The notes under the pieces: generated by a model | What the model was told of the DNA's origin: nothing | Seen by the model: the letters and a program-made list of their open reading frames with translations, nothing else | Database searches by the model: none | In this document: positions 23,843 to 32,886 of the stretch, in pieces | Position numbering within the stretch: the first letter of the stretch is position 1 | How the letters are laid out: every line of letters begins with the position of its first letter | Source of the DNA: Shewanella canadensis | GTDB lineage: Bacteria; Pseudomonadota; Gammaproteobacteria; Enterobacterales; Shewanellaceae | Direction: 5' to 3' | DNA: 64,000 bases | Assembly (NCBI RefSeq): GCF_003966225.1 | Contig: NZ_RXNU01000019.1 | Coordinates: 1 to 64,000, forward strand | Position numbers and translations under genes: made by a program

Positions 23843-25180
23843 CTATTGTCGGATCGATTTAAGCTGAGCTAGTTCATCCCTTCCGATAATTTCATTTTCT
23901 ATTGTCGAGAAGGCGTCGTTATCCTCAGTCTGCCAATAAATTTGCTGAAGTAATCGATACTCTTTTTCCGTCTCGGTGTCGATAAGGAAACTCTCCTCTT
24001 TGTTTAACACCTCCAATAGTGCCGGGAATGTATGTACGGTTCTATTCGATGAAGAGTTACAGCTTGTTGAAAGCCCACCGACTAAGGGTAGGCACTCTGC
24101 ATAGTCATAAGCTTCTCTGAGTTGAATCGATTCTTCCACTTGGTTGAAGCGGTAAAAAAGGATTGGCACCCGATACAATAGCAGATCGACAAACAGAGAT
24201 GACTGGTCGGTGATTAACAGATTGACTTCGTGCAAGGTGCTGTAAACATCCTGCCAGGATGAGATATCTATGATATTGGGGTACTGGCTTAGTTGCTTGC
24301 CCAGATGGGCTTCATTCGGATGAAAGCGAATTAAGAATAGCTGGTTATTCTGCTGCAGTTGTTTTGAGAGTCTAGGCCAGTCGAAGCCTTTATCGTAATG
24401 ACTCATGCGACCCATCTCGCTCTGGCTCAAGCTCGAGGCCTGACTCTTAATCTGGCTATTATTCCCCTGAGTCTGCGTGACGTCGTGACAGGTAGGTACA
24501 TACAAGATCACCTGATTATACTGCACATTAAAAATGCTCTTCAGGGATTTTTTTTGATTGGGGTAGCGTCTGTGATAGTCGGTTCTCGGATTACCACTTC
24601 GTATCACCTGCTGCGGTGTGATCCTGAAAGCCGATATGAAAAGGGGGTCGATAACCGGACTCGGGCTCAGCATGATATCGGGGGTGATATGTTGCTGGTG
24701 GAATTTCATAGAGTTTAGTACTCGACCCAGTGGTCCCACAGCATGATAGATGTGAGCTAACGGCCCTGATTCAATGTCGAACTCAATCTTCTTAAGCGGT
24801 GAGCCATGCCAGAGGTTTGTTTTTATTGCTCCCTTGGCGACATACTGATTGATGTCGCCAATATAGGTGTTATAAAAATAGTATTTTGAGGTCAGGCAAT
24901 GATAGAGCCCTCGCAGGCTTCTTCGGTGATAGGCTTCAATACCCTCTTCACGTAACTGTTTTATCAGGCTTGCATCTCCACTTATCCAGATGGCACGAAT
25001 AAAGCGGGTCTGTTGCCAATGAAGGCATAAATACTTGGCATTATCTGAAAACTGATCCTTGTAACTACCCAGTACCGCCTTATTCATTCTCGGGCTGAAA
25101 CCAGAGCAGTGATAGATTATTTTTCTTAATATTGATGTGATCACCTTCATCATATTCTTCTCACTTTTTCTATCGGCCAT
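23843..25180 (-). CDS. CDP-glycerol glycerophosphotransferase family protein
   Basis: A 445-residue transferase of the CDP-glycerol:poly(glycerophosphate) glycerophosphotransferase family (TagB/TagF type), known from teichoic acid synthesis and from some Gram-negative capsules. Landmarks are KTNLWHGSPLKKIEFDIESG, the RSGNPRTDYH segment, VILYVPTCHD, FLIRFHPNEAH and LLITDQSSLFVDLLLYRVPI with PILFYRF. It overlaps the upstream tagD-like gene by 11 bp, so the two are translated together. An internal ATG at 25153 is another possible start. It should add glycerol-phosphate to the polymer or its lipid-linked unit in the cytoplasm. Confidence 0.88.
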   Translation of the reverse strand: MADRKSEKNMMKVITSILRKIIYHCSGFSPRMNKAVLGSYKDQFSDNAKYLCLHWQQTRFIRAIWISGDASLIKQLREEGIEAYHRRSLRGLYHCLTSKYYFYNTYIGDINQYVAKGAIKTNLWHGSPLKKIEFDIESGPLAHIYHAVGPLGRVLNSMKFHQQHITPDIMLSPSPVIDPLFISAFRITPQQVIRSGNPRTDYHRRYPNQKKSLKSIFNVQYNQVILYVPTCHDVTQTQGNNSQIKSQASSLSQSEMGRMSHYDKGFDWPRLSKQLQQNNQLFLIRFHPNEAHLGKQLSQYPNIIDISSWQDVYSTLHEVNLLITDQSSLFVDLLLYRVPILFYRFNQVEESIQLREAYDYAECLPLVGGLSTSCNSSSNRTVHTFPALLEVLNKEESFLIDTETEKEYRLLQQIYWQTEDNDAFSTIENEIIGRDELAQLKSIRQ

Positions 25181-25565
25181 TAACCGCGAGACTGCTCTTT
25201 ATTTCCGTGGTGGAGATATTGCCGGTTCTGTCTAAGTAGATGACCTGGCAGTGATTGGAGAGTGAGTCGAACTTCCCCTCCCAGTCATTGCCCATACCGA
25301 AAATGTCTATCTTTAGTCTTTTAATATCGTGTTGTTTCTGCTGCCAATTCATCTCTGGAATGACGAGGTCGACATAGCGACACGCGGCAACAATTTCAGC
25401 CCTTTGTTGATAGTTGAAAAATGCAGCCTTGCCTTTTTGAGCATTGAACTCATCGGTTGAGACGCCGACGATGAGTCTGTCACCCAATGACTTGAGGCGC
25501 TGAAACAGGCGTACGTGGCCGAAGTGAAACAGATCGAATGTACCGTATGTGATAATCGTCTTCAT
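25170..25565 (-). CDS. Glycerol-3-phosphate cytidylyltransferase (TagD-like)
   Basis: Makes CDP-glycerol from glycerol-3-phosphate and CTP. It has 131 residues, the usual length. Nucleotidyltransferase motifs are TYGTFDLFHFGHVRLFQRLK (HxGH) and ISTTEIKSS (the family RTxGISTT-type end reads RTGNISTTEI). GVSTDEFNAQKGK and MGNDWEGKF are also standard. GAGGAG lies upstream of the ATG. Its product is the donor for the transferase encoded by the overlapping next gene. Confidence 0.93.
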   Translation of the reverse strand: MKTIITYGTFDLFHFGHVRLFQRLKSLGDRLIVGVSTDEFNAQKGKAAFFNYQQRAEIVAACRYVDLVIPEMNWQQKQHDIKRLKIDIFGMGNDWEGKFDSLSNHCQVIYLDRTGNISTTEIKSSLAVNGR

Positions 25566-25655
25566 GGGTCTTCTCCTCGAACCTTGGATATTTTAAATGC
25601 TGCTCTCTAAAAGCTTTTTTCTACGGGCTTTGCTCACTCACTATTGGTTTTAAAT

Positions 25656-27173
25656 CTACGACTTAAATTCACTCATTGAGCCACGCTGTTTTGAGCCTCT
25701 ATGGTTGAAGCCAAGGGACTGGCTGTCTGCTCGCAAGGAGCGCCAAATAAGTGAAAGGTATTTTGTACTGTCATTATTGGCTTGAAATTCTAGTGCTAAC
25801 AGGGCTCTCTCCTCTTGTGGAGCCGATTCATCGAGAAGGAGTTGCACGGGGCCAAATACCCCCAAGCGGTCTGTTGCTTGCCCGTGGGAATAACTTATTT
25901 GCGGGGAGGATCCAAAGAGATCTAATCTGCCACTGATGACGTAATACAGTTGAGGCATTAATGCCAATATCATTGGGGATATGTTCCACTTCCATGTCTG
26001 GAAAGTATGCCCCAGATTATCCTGGTAACTCTGTGTGATTCTTGCTCCGAATGCCGATTCGGATAGCGAATCTTTCGGTGAGTCGCTCTTATTTTTGCCG
26101 CTATTCTTTACTCCGTAGCTGTTGATGATTGAAACCGCCTGTAACAGAGGCCATAAAGGTAAACTCATAGTAAGTAAAATGAAGAGTAAAAATCGCGTGA
26201 TTAAGCCCGTTTTATTTGTGCCCCCTTTTACAGCCATTTCGCAAGAGCCTATCAGAGCCTGATCGTCTATCTCTATGACGCCCTCGGTTCTTACATTTAT
26301 CAGCAGGTTTTTACACAAAATGCTGTCTTTTACCTCTAAGCCTTCGCCAACGTAGGTATGAGGTAACACCAGACAGTTGTTCAGTATTGAACCTTTATCT
26401 ACCTGGCAATCATTGCCGACCAAAATACAGTTTTTCATGGTGACGCTGGGATCTATCCAAGCGTTTTCTCCGAGTATTCCCCATCCCTGTTGCTCGTTTA
26501 ACTGTCCTGTTCGCGCCTTTGCGCCAACATAAAAGTCTTGCTCGGGGTTGGCCGAGTTGTAACTGCGCTCCATTGGCGTTAATGAAGGAAATTCGTTGGC
26601 CGCCAGGCTTAGGTTGGTATCCATATATGATTGGAAACTGTCCAGCATGCAGCAATGTCCATGAAGAACCAAGGTGACAACGGCTTCGTCATTGCTTTGG
26701 TGACACAGCGGCCAGTTAAGATCGGCGATGTGGGGGAGGGCTGCCGGTAATAACATCATCCCCGCATTCTGGTTAGCCATTTTGGCTTGTACAAAGTTGT
26801 CCGGGAACGCTTTTGAGAACTCGATAAACTGCGCAATGGAGGGCGAACGGAATATATCGCCTCTGGCGAGCAGTAACTTATCTTGCGCATCGAGTGAGAG
26901 GCGCTTTAAAACGGCCGAGGTCTCCTCCTCTGGTTTACTCAGGAAGTACTCAATTTCGACTCCCCACCTTTTACCCGAACCCAAGTGTTGCTCAATCTCT
27001 TTTGCCTGGGGCGAGATGACCAGCTTTATCTGCGTGATGCCTGATGAAGCGATATCTTCTAACGTATAGTCAATGACGGCCTTGTTGCCTACGGGGAGCA
27101 AGGCTGGGCAGTAGTACTGATTCAGAGGGGGGAGTTCATCTCCGAGTCGATTGGCAAAAATTATCGCTTGCAT
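25656..27173 (-). CDS. Degenerate sugar nucleotidyltransferase-like membrane protein
   Basis: 505 residues. The N-terminal 230 residues have the fold of sugar-1-phosphate nucleotidyltransferases (QAIIFANRLGDELPPLNQYY then CPALLPVGNKAVIDYTLEDI), but the catalytic G-x-G-T-R loop is replaced by ANRLGDEL, so activity is doubtful. A hexapeptide-like beta-helix follows (about 230-310, WIDPSVTMKNCILVGNDCQV). Then comes one membrane segment (about 325-350, FLLFILLTMSLPLWPLLQAV) and a C-terminal domain of unknown family with GVFGPVQLLLDESAPQEERA. It lies inside the polysaccharide operon. It may be a scaffold or regulator rather than an enzyme. Confidence 0.7.
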   Translation of the reverse strand: MQAIIFANRLGDELPPLNQYYCPALLPVGNKAVIDYTLEDIASSGITQIKLVISPQAKEIEQHLGSGKRWGVEIEYFLSKPEEETSAVLKRLSLDAQDKLLLARGDIFRSPSIAQFIEFSKAFPDNFVQAKMANQNAGMMLLPAALPHIADLNWPLCHQSNDEAVVTLVLHGHCCMLDSFQSYMDTNLSLAANEFPSLTPMERSYNSANPEQDFYVGAKARTGQLNEQQGWGILGENAWIDPSVTMKNCILVGNDCQVDKGSILNNCLVLPHTYVGEGLEVKDSILCKNLLINVRTEGVIEIDDQALIGSCEMAVKGGTNKTGLITRFLLFILLTMSLPLWPLLQAVSIINSYGVKNSGKNKSDSPKDSLSESAFGARITQSYQDNLGHTFQTWKWNISPMILALMPQLYYVISGRLDLFGSSPQISYSHGQATDRLGVFGPVQLLLDESAPQEERALLALEFQANNDSTKYLSLIWRSLRADSQSLGFNHRGSKQRGSMSEFKS

Positions 27174-27231
27174 AGGTTACTCTCCGTAGTAAAAAGTGAT
27201 TGTTTTTATAGTTAAAGAGTTTTCTCTCAGG

Positions 27232-29334
27232 CTAGTAAGCACCTCGTGCGAGCAATACGGCCGGTATGGTTTTCAGTAAAATCCAGATATCGGTGAGCAG
27301 CGACTGCTGGTAGATATAATCCACATCCAGCTCCACCTGTCGGTCAAATGGAATATCTGAACGTCCACTCACCTGCCAGATACAAGTTATGCCTGGTTTT
27401 ACGGCTAATCTTTTTCTCTCTTTTTGGGAGTATTGTTTTACTTCTGAATCCAAAGCCGGGCGAGGGCCCACCAGAGACATCTCTCCGCGAATGACATTCC
27501 ACAGTTGAGGCAGTTCATCGATAGAGGCTTTTCTTATGAATTTGCCTACTAAGGTGATACGAGGGTCACGTTTCATTTTGAACAACACGCCCCCTTGCAT
27601 CTCGTTGTCAGCTTGCAGTCTACTCAGTCGCTGCTCGGCGTCCTGGTACATGGAGCGGAATTTCCACATGGTAAATGGGGTGTTATTTCTTCCCGCTCTT
27701 TGCTGGCTAAATAGCACCGGACCCTTCGATTCGATTCGGATCAGCAAGGCCACTAACATCAGAGCGGGAAGTAGAAGTAAGAGTAAAAATGAGGCGCCAG
27801 ACAGGTCAAATATTCTCTTAACGCCGCAGCCTAGTCTGCTGCTGATCCTTTGACGTTGGCAGCGGTTGAGCGCGAGTCGGTTTTTAGTTTCAATATTCGA
27901 TAAGTCTGCGATACTGATTTTTGAACGGGTATTGTTCGTTTTACAGTCAGGCTTGAACATCGCGTTATTACCCGAATGGCTATCTTTGCGGATATTTTTC
28001 TGAGTCAGTGCTGCCAGTGCTCTGTCCCGACGGATCTCTTTCAATACCCGGTAGATAAACAAGGGGTTTCCTAAGATATAGCGCTTCCACATACGTCCAG
28101 GCTCTTCAGATAGGCGACATATCCATTCCATCCCTATCTGTCTCACCCATAGTGGCGCTCGCTTGACCTTTTCCGCATAGAAGTCGAAAAGACCACCAAC
28201 GCCGATACCGACGGCGACATTGAGTTTATGTTTATGCTTGGCAAGCCATAGTTCCTGTTTCGGGGCTCCCATGGCGACGAGTAACACAGATGCTCCTGAC
28301 TCGTTTATCTGTTTGATGACTGCATCATTAAGCTGTGGGGTATCGATAAAGCCGTGGTGAGTGCCGGCAACCTTGAGGTTTGGGTATCTGCACTGCATCT
28401 TATCTGCGGTCGATGCCGCTATTCCCTCTTCACCCCCCAAGAGAAACAGGGAGAGCCCGTTATCGGCAAGCTGCTGGCACAATAGGGGGAACATGTCGGT
28501 ACCGTTTAAATTGTCCTTCGGTGCTAAGCCCTTCCAGAGGCTTGCTAGTCTGATCCCTGAACCATCGGCAAAAACCATGTCGCAGGCATTTTGCAGGCAA
28601 TGTCGGTACTGGCTGTTTTTAATGCTGATGTTCATACAGTCAGCATTAACAAATGCGTATTGAGCCATGGCTGGTTTATCCATCGCTTGTTTATACGTAG
28701 GTAGTGCTCTATCACGGCTTGCTTGACTGGTGATCCTTGTGAGTAACTCAGACATACTCAAGTTGTTCAACTCGATATTAAACAGAGGGATCGTTTTCGT
28801 GTGCTTGTTAGCGTCATGGCTCGAGAATAACCAGATGATAAGGGTTCTGGAGATGGCGAGCAGGTAGCTTAGTGCGCTCCGATGAGCGTTGATAATGGCG
28901 TTATCTTGATTTTCGAAACTTAATCCCACCTGTTGATGCATGAGTTTGAAAGAGAGCAGGCCCGGTTTTATCTCCGTTAGATTTATGAGCTGGTGGGTTA
29001 AATGAGAGGATTGGTTATGAACACTGGCCTCTTCAAGAATATAGCTCTGCTCGGTGCCCAGCAGTGAAATGTCACCCTTTAGCAAGTTGAGCAGATGTGG
29101 CCATTGACAACAGATCCCCTCTCCGGTGAATTGATACAGGGTTATTTGTGTGTTGTCCGAACCGTAGATGTAGACATATTCAATGGCAGAGCCATAACGA
29201 CATTTTCTATAGATATACTTGAATATCAATATCGGTGAAGCCGCGGCCATCAGCAATACTGCTGCCAGGATGTCGATAGCTCTTACCGAAAACGGTTTAA
29301 TGACCGTTTGAGTGACATGAGTCTGAGTTGTCAT
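27232..29334 (-). CDS. Three-part fusion: degenerate sugar-phosphate transferase, WecG/TagA glycosyltransferase, polyprenyl sugar-phosphate transferase
   Basis: 700 residues. Residues 1-180 look like a decayed bacterial sugar-transferase domain: a membrane helix (IDILAAVLLMAAASPILIFK), LLNLLKGDISLLGTEQSY in place of the usual IRGEMSLVGPRP, and EIKPGLLSFKLMHQQ. Residues about 185-440 are a WecG/TagA/CpsF transferase (FNIELNNLSMSELL, DGSGIRLASLWKG, GTDMFPLLC, LFLLGG, LVAMGAPKQELWL, GIGVGGLFDFYAEKVKRAP). Residues about 497-700 are an intact initiating transferase (KRIFDLSGASFLLLLLLPAL, WKFRSMYQDAE, KASIDELPQLWNVIRGEMSL, VGPRP, KPGITCIWQVSGRS). It probably starts the lipid-linked repeat unit and adds the second sugar at the inner membrane. 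Confidence 0.9.
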   Translation of the reverse strand: MTTQTHVTQTVIKPFSVRAIDILAAVLLMAAASPILIFKYIYRKCRYGSAIEYVYIYGSDNTQITLYQFTGEGICCQWPHLLNLLKGDISLLGTEQSYILEEASVHNQSSHLTHQLINLTEIKPGLLSFKLMHQQVGLSFENQDNAIINAHRSALSYLLAISRTLIIWLFSSHDANKHTKTIPLFNIELNNLSMSELLTRITSQASRDRALPTYKQAMDKPAMAQYAFVNADCMNISIKNSQYRHCLQNACDMVFADGSGIRLASLWKGLAPKDNLNGTDMFPLLCQQLADNGLSLFLLGGEEGIAASTADKMQCRYPNLKVAGTHHGFIDTPQLNDAVIKQINESGASVLLVAMGAPKQELWLAKHKHKLNVAVGIGVGGLFDFYAEKVKRAPLWVRQIGMEWICRLSEEPGRMWKRYILGNPLFIYRVLKEIRRDRALAALTQKNIRKDSHSGNNAMFKPDCKTNNTRSKISIADLSNIETKNRLALNRCQRQRISSRLGCGVKRIFDLSGASFLLLLLLPALMLVALLIRIESKGPVLFSQQRAGRNNTPFTMWKFRSMYQDAEQRLSRLQADNEMQGGVLFKMKRDPRITLVGKFIRKASIDELPQLWNVIRGEMSLVGPRPALDSEVKQYSQKERKRLAVKPGITCIWQVSGRSDIPFDRQVELDVDYIYQQSLLTDIWILLKTIPAVLLARGAY

Positions 29335-29519
29335 CCTTGCCTACCTTAAGCCAATATAGCCGTTTAAATGCGTTAAACCTCTTGTATACATGATGTAATG
29401 CATCGTTCAGGCCATGTTTTATTTGTCTTTATTTTCAGCTTGTTAGATGTGTTTGTTCGGATTTGTTATTCTGTGGGGGGATTCAGGGTTGCAGTTTGCA
29501 ATGCATAAACGGTTTTGAA
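29335..29519. other. Leader of the fusion gene
   Basis: 185 AT-rich bases between the fusion gene and a repeat cluster. No promoter is clear enough to mark. Confidence 0.3.
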
Positions 29520-29917
29520 TGTAGGAGCGCGCTTTAGCCACGAATCTTTTTATCAGCGAATCGAATCAGCGATGACATTTTTACAAAATCATTCCCGGCT
29601 AAAGCCGGTCTTACATCGAAGCCTGTCCTAAACGATATCGAAATAGGCAATACGCCATGTTCTCTATGTAGGAGCGTGCTTCAGCCGCGAAGTTTTTTAT
29701 CAGCGAATCGAATCAGCCATGAAATGTTCACGAAACCTTTCCCGGCTGAAGCCGGTCTTACATCAAAGCCAGTCCTACACGATATCGCGATAGGACATGT
29801 TCCCTTTGTAGGAGCGTGCTTTAGCCGCTGTAGGAGTGTGCTTTAGCCACAAATTTCTTGCTACGAATCGGCAGTGAGTTTATGTCGAAACCATTCCCGG
29901 CTGGAGCCGGTCCTACA
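29520..29917. repeat. REPIN cluster; last arm ends the GT2 gene
   Basis: Three two-arm units (TGTAGGAGCGCGCTTTAGCC then CGAA ... TCCCGGCTAAAGCCGGTCTT), with spacer TTTTTATCAGCGAATCGAAT repeated almost exactly. The last arm supplies the stop codon of the minus-strand GT2 gene at 29913-29915. Confidence 0.92.
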
Positions 29918-30956
29918 GTATCAGCGACGATTTCACGCCATCTCTGCTTATTCGCATCTTTTGGATGTGGCCCATACCAAACTGGCCTATGTTTTCACAC
30001 ACCTTGTACAGTGATGATGGCAGCAACCAGAGCAGATAGGCGGCGGTTAAGGTGACACAGGTTCTGCCTGTTTCATCGAGCATGATTGACGGCGATACGC
30101 TTAGCGCCTTGTTAATCAGTTTAATCGCAGCCTTACCTTGTCCATTGCGAATAGACTGGCGAGCCAGATATCTGAGCTGATAGGCCCTGGCACTCTGCTC
30201 ATTTTTCTTTAGCAATTTAGGGGCGAAGAGTCTGGCTTTATCGATCATCTGCTCCCACGAGGCGAGTTGCTTCATGATGTTAGATGAGAGCCCTTCTTGA
30301 TTAAGGCGGTAGAAGGTCAGTGGCGCCGGGATCCCTTCCATCTTCCAATTAGTTGTAGCGACTATGCGCAACCAGCATTCTATATCTTCTGATTGACGAA
30401 ATTTTTCATCGAAGTAACAGCTATAGTGTTCAGCGTGATCCAGTGGCTGGAAACGAATATCGTTGAGTGTTTCCCGGCGGATCACCGGTGCTGAGCCGTT
30501 GCCAACGGGGTTTCTGCATAGCAAATGCGCTGCAGTGATCCCTTTTAATTGTGGCATCTGAAAGAAATGGATCAGTTTGCCTTTGTGGTTCATAAAGCTT
30601 GAGCGAGAGAAGCTTATTCCCACTTGCGGTGACTTGTTCAGATGTTCGACATGCATCTTAAGTTTGTCGGCATGCCACATATCATCGGAGTCGATGAAGG
30701 CGACATATCGCCCGATGGCATGGCGAATTCCAGTGTTACGCGCCGCGGCCAGTCCTTTGTTGGTGGTGTGATTAACGACACGGATCCTGTGGTCGAGTAT
30801 TGTGCGACTAATCTCAAGGCTCTTATCGGTTGAGCAATCATTGACAAGAATGAGTTCAAAATCTGTGAAGGTTTGAGCTAACACAGAGTTAATTGCCTGT
30901 TTGACAAAGTGTTGAACGTTATAAATAGGCATAACTACAGATACTTTAGGCGTCAT
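29913..30956 (-). CDS. Family 2 glycosyltransferase
   Basis: 347 residues. GT-A fold: VSVVMPIYNVQHFVKQAINS, ELILVNDCSTDKSLEI, NKGLAAARNTGIRHAIGRYV and the metal-binding FIDSDDMWHADKL (about residue 93). The C-terminal part is helical and of unknown specificity. The gene starts inside the end of wzx (11-bp overlap) with GGAGG upstream. The stop TAG is the TAG of a repeat arm, CTGTAGGACCGG, so the original end may have been changed. Confidence 0.92.
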   Translation of the reverse strand: MTPKVSVVMPIYNVQHFVKQAINSVLAQTFTDFELILVNDCSTDKSLEISRTILDHRIRVVNHTTNKGLAAARNTGIRHAIGRYVAFIDSDDMWHADKLKMHVEHLNKSPQVGISFSRSSFMNHKGKLIHFFQMPQLKGITAAHLLCRNPVGNGSAPVIRRETLNDIRFQPLDHAEHYSCYFDEKFRQSEDIECWLRIVATTNWKMEGIPAPLTFYRLNQEGLSSNIMKQLASWEQMIDKARLFAPKLLKKNEQSARAYQLRYLARQSIRNGQGKAAIKLINKALSVSPSIMLDETGRTCVTLTAAYLLWLLPSSLYKVCENIGQFGMGHIQKMRISRDGVKSSLIL

Positions 30957-32313
30957 GGTGAACCTCCTGGTTAAAACCCTTGAGTTGGTCTTGTTTAGCC
31001 CCTTTTCGAGAGCTCAGAATGAAGTGATGGATATAGAGATTAAATGCCGGCATTGCAATCAGATGGATCACTAAGATACCCAGGGCTACAGCCGTTAAGC
31101 CCCACTGGCTGCATACGCTAATGGTGATAGCCAATAGCAAGGTAAAACCCAGGTTAAATGAGAGGTTTAATCTACTCTCATCGATGCTGATGAGTAATTG
31201 ACTTGTCGCCTCACCGATAGGTCTGACGAGCCCGCTTAAGCAAAGTAAAATAAATACAGGAAGTGCGCCTGCCTCTATCCAATGGCTCCCATAGACGAAT
31301 GGAAGATAGACGGGGGCGAGTATCGATTGCAGCGCGATAACGGGAACTGTGATTTTCAGGATAAGCTTAAGTGAATGGACATAGCGTTTCTGAAGTTCCA
31401 CTTCCATGTTATCCCAAGCTTGATTACTTTTATCGCATAGGTGCGAATACAGTGCCGTACCATAACTTTGTATGATCCCTAAACTGATCCCCAAGCTGGT
31501 ATTGAAGGCGAAAAAGTATATCCCCAGCGCCTCGACGCCAAGAAAATACCCGACAAGCAGGTAATCGATATTTTGTCTTAATGCGATACTGAAATCGCTT
31601 AAACCGACCTGAGAGCCGAAGCGCATCATCTGTGTGATAGTCCATGCTGAGCGGGGGGTAGCCTGGTCTGGTTTGCTGAGTGATTGAGCTTGAAAGAGCG
31701 GATTGTGATATCTGTGTATGGCAATCCAGACAAAAATAACCAACACCTTAGGCAGAATAATGGCCCAAATACCGAGTCCCAATAGAGCGAAAGTAGCCGT
31801 CAGCAATCCATCAAAGATGGTCTGCCACAGTATTGCGCGACCGACGCGACGCATGTTATTTGCTCTGAGATTGATAGCGGCGTAGAGCATCCCGAAGGGA
31901 AGTAATAGATAGCTTGTTGCCATGAGTATCATAGGCGCGATGAGCGTTGTGTCTTGATTAAAGAAGGCGAGGGGCCAGCTGAGTAAGCTCATGGCAACGA
32001 AGGCGGTTATTGCGGCAATCCAATTTGTTCTGTTTGCATTGGGGAGTGAAGCGGTTAACGATTCATCATCCATCTTTATCAATGCGGCAGAGGTTATTCG
32101 TCTTGTCGGGGTACAGATAAGCTCGAAACAGGTGAGAATAATAGCGACTTGCCCGAAGACCTCTGGAGTCAATAGGCGCGCTAAAATGATGCTGGAAGCT
32201 AATCTTACTATGCGCCCAAGTACCTGAGCCGAACCTAACCAGAAAAGACTCTTTGAGAAAGTGCTTTTGGCTGGTTGTTCAATATCGGTAGATTGCTTGG
32301 ATGCATTATTCAT
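30946..32313 (-). CDS. wzx: Wzx-type polysaccharide flippase
   Basis: A 455-residue membrane protein of the MOP exporter superfamily, with about twelve hydrophobic segments. It opens SLFWLGSAQVLGRIVRLASS and LARLLTPEVFGQVAIILTCF, the typical first helices. ALGIYFFAFNTSLGISLGII and LCLSGLVRPIGEATSQLLIS are later segments. It should move the lipid-linked repeat unit across the inner membrane for the Wzy-like polymerase encoded upstream. It overlaps the following GT2 gene. Confidence 0.9.
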   Translation of the reverse strand: MNNASKQSTDIEQPAKSTFSKSLFWLGSAQVLGRIVRLASSIILARLLTPEVFGQVAIILTCFELICTPTRRITSAALIKMDDESLTASLPNANRTNWIAAITAFVAMSLLSWPLAFFNQDTTLIAPMILMATSYLLLPFGMLYAAINLRANNMRRVGRAILWQTIFDGLLTATFALLGLGIWAIILPKVLVIFVWIAIHRYHNPLFQAQSLSKPDQATPRSAWTITQMMRFGSQVGLSDFSIALRQNIDYLLVGYFLGVEALGIYFFAFNTSLGISLGIIQSYGTALYSHLCDKSNQAWDNMEVELQKRYVHSLKLILKITVPVIALQSILAPVYLPFVYGSHWIEAGALPVFILLCLSGLVRPIGEATSQLLISIDESRLNLSFNLGFTLLLAITISVCSQWGLTAVALGILVIHLIAMPAFNLYIHHFILSSRKGAKQDQLKGFNQEVHHDA

Positions 32314-32579
32314 TAAAGAGACCTTTAGTATGGTAAGAACTAGTGATTAAAAACGTGTTTCAACGAACTTCTTTAAATCACTTTTTCAAATCTTCTTAAG
32401 ATAAGCATTACAGGTTTCATGCCAACTAATAGCCTTGATTTAGTACATTGATTTTATTGTTTATTCTGGTTTATTGGTTAGTGTCGAGGTGAGAGTCAAG
32501 CTTGCTTGTTTCTGTTCTGCGATTGATTCGTTGCATGCTGGAGTGAGGTATTTGCAAAATGCGAATTGAACATGGTTTT
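32314..32579. other. Gap between wzx and the repeat cluster
   Basis: About 265 bases, no gene. AT-rich. Confidence 0.3.
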
Positions 32580-32886
32580 TGTAGGAGCGCTTTAGCCGCT
32601 GTAGGAGTGTGCTTCAGCCACGAAGCTTTTAATGATGGGGAGAGCGGTTCCCGGCTAAAGCCGGTCTTACATCAAAGCCAGTCCTACATGATATCGAAAT
32701 AGGCTATAGCCTCCTTTGTAGGAGCGTGCTTCAGCCGCGAAGCTTTTAATGATGGGGTGAGCGCTTCCCGGCTGAAGCAGGTCTTACACTATCGCTTACC
32801 AATTTGCCCTCCTTTGTAGGAGCGCACTTTAGCCGCGAAGCTTTTAATTATGGGGTGAACGGTTCCCGGCTGAAGCCGGTCCTACA
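32580..32886. repeat. REPIN cluster; last arm ends the wzy-like gene
   Basis: Units starting at 32580, 32600, 32717 and 32815 with the spacer CTTTTAATGATGGGG repeated three times. The final arm GGCTGAAGCCGGTCCTACAC contains the stop codon of the minus-strand polymerase gene at 32882-32884. Confidence 0.92.

Noticed and set aside
24398..24718. 106-codon plus-strand ORF inside the CDP-glycerol transferase gene
   Set aside because: Antisense to a well-supported gene.
28361..28663. 100-codon ORF opposite the fusion transferase
   Set aside because: Antisense shadow of a conserved WecG domain.
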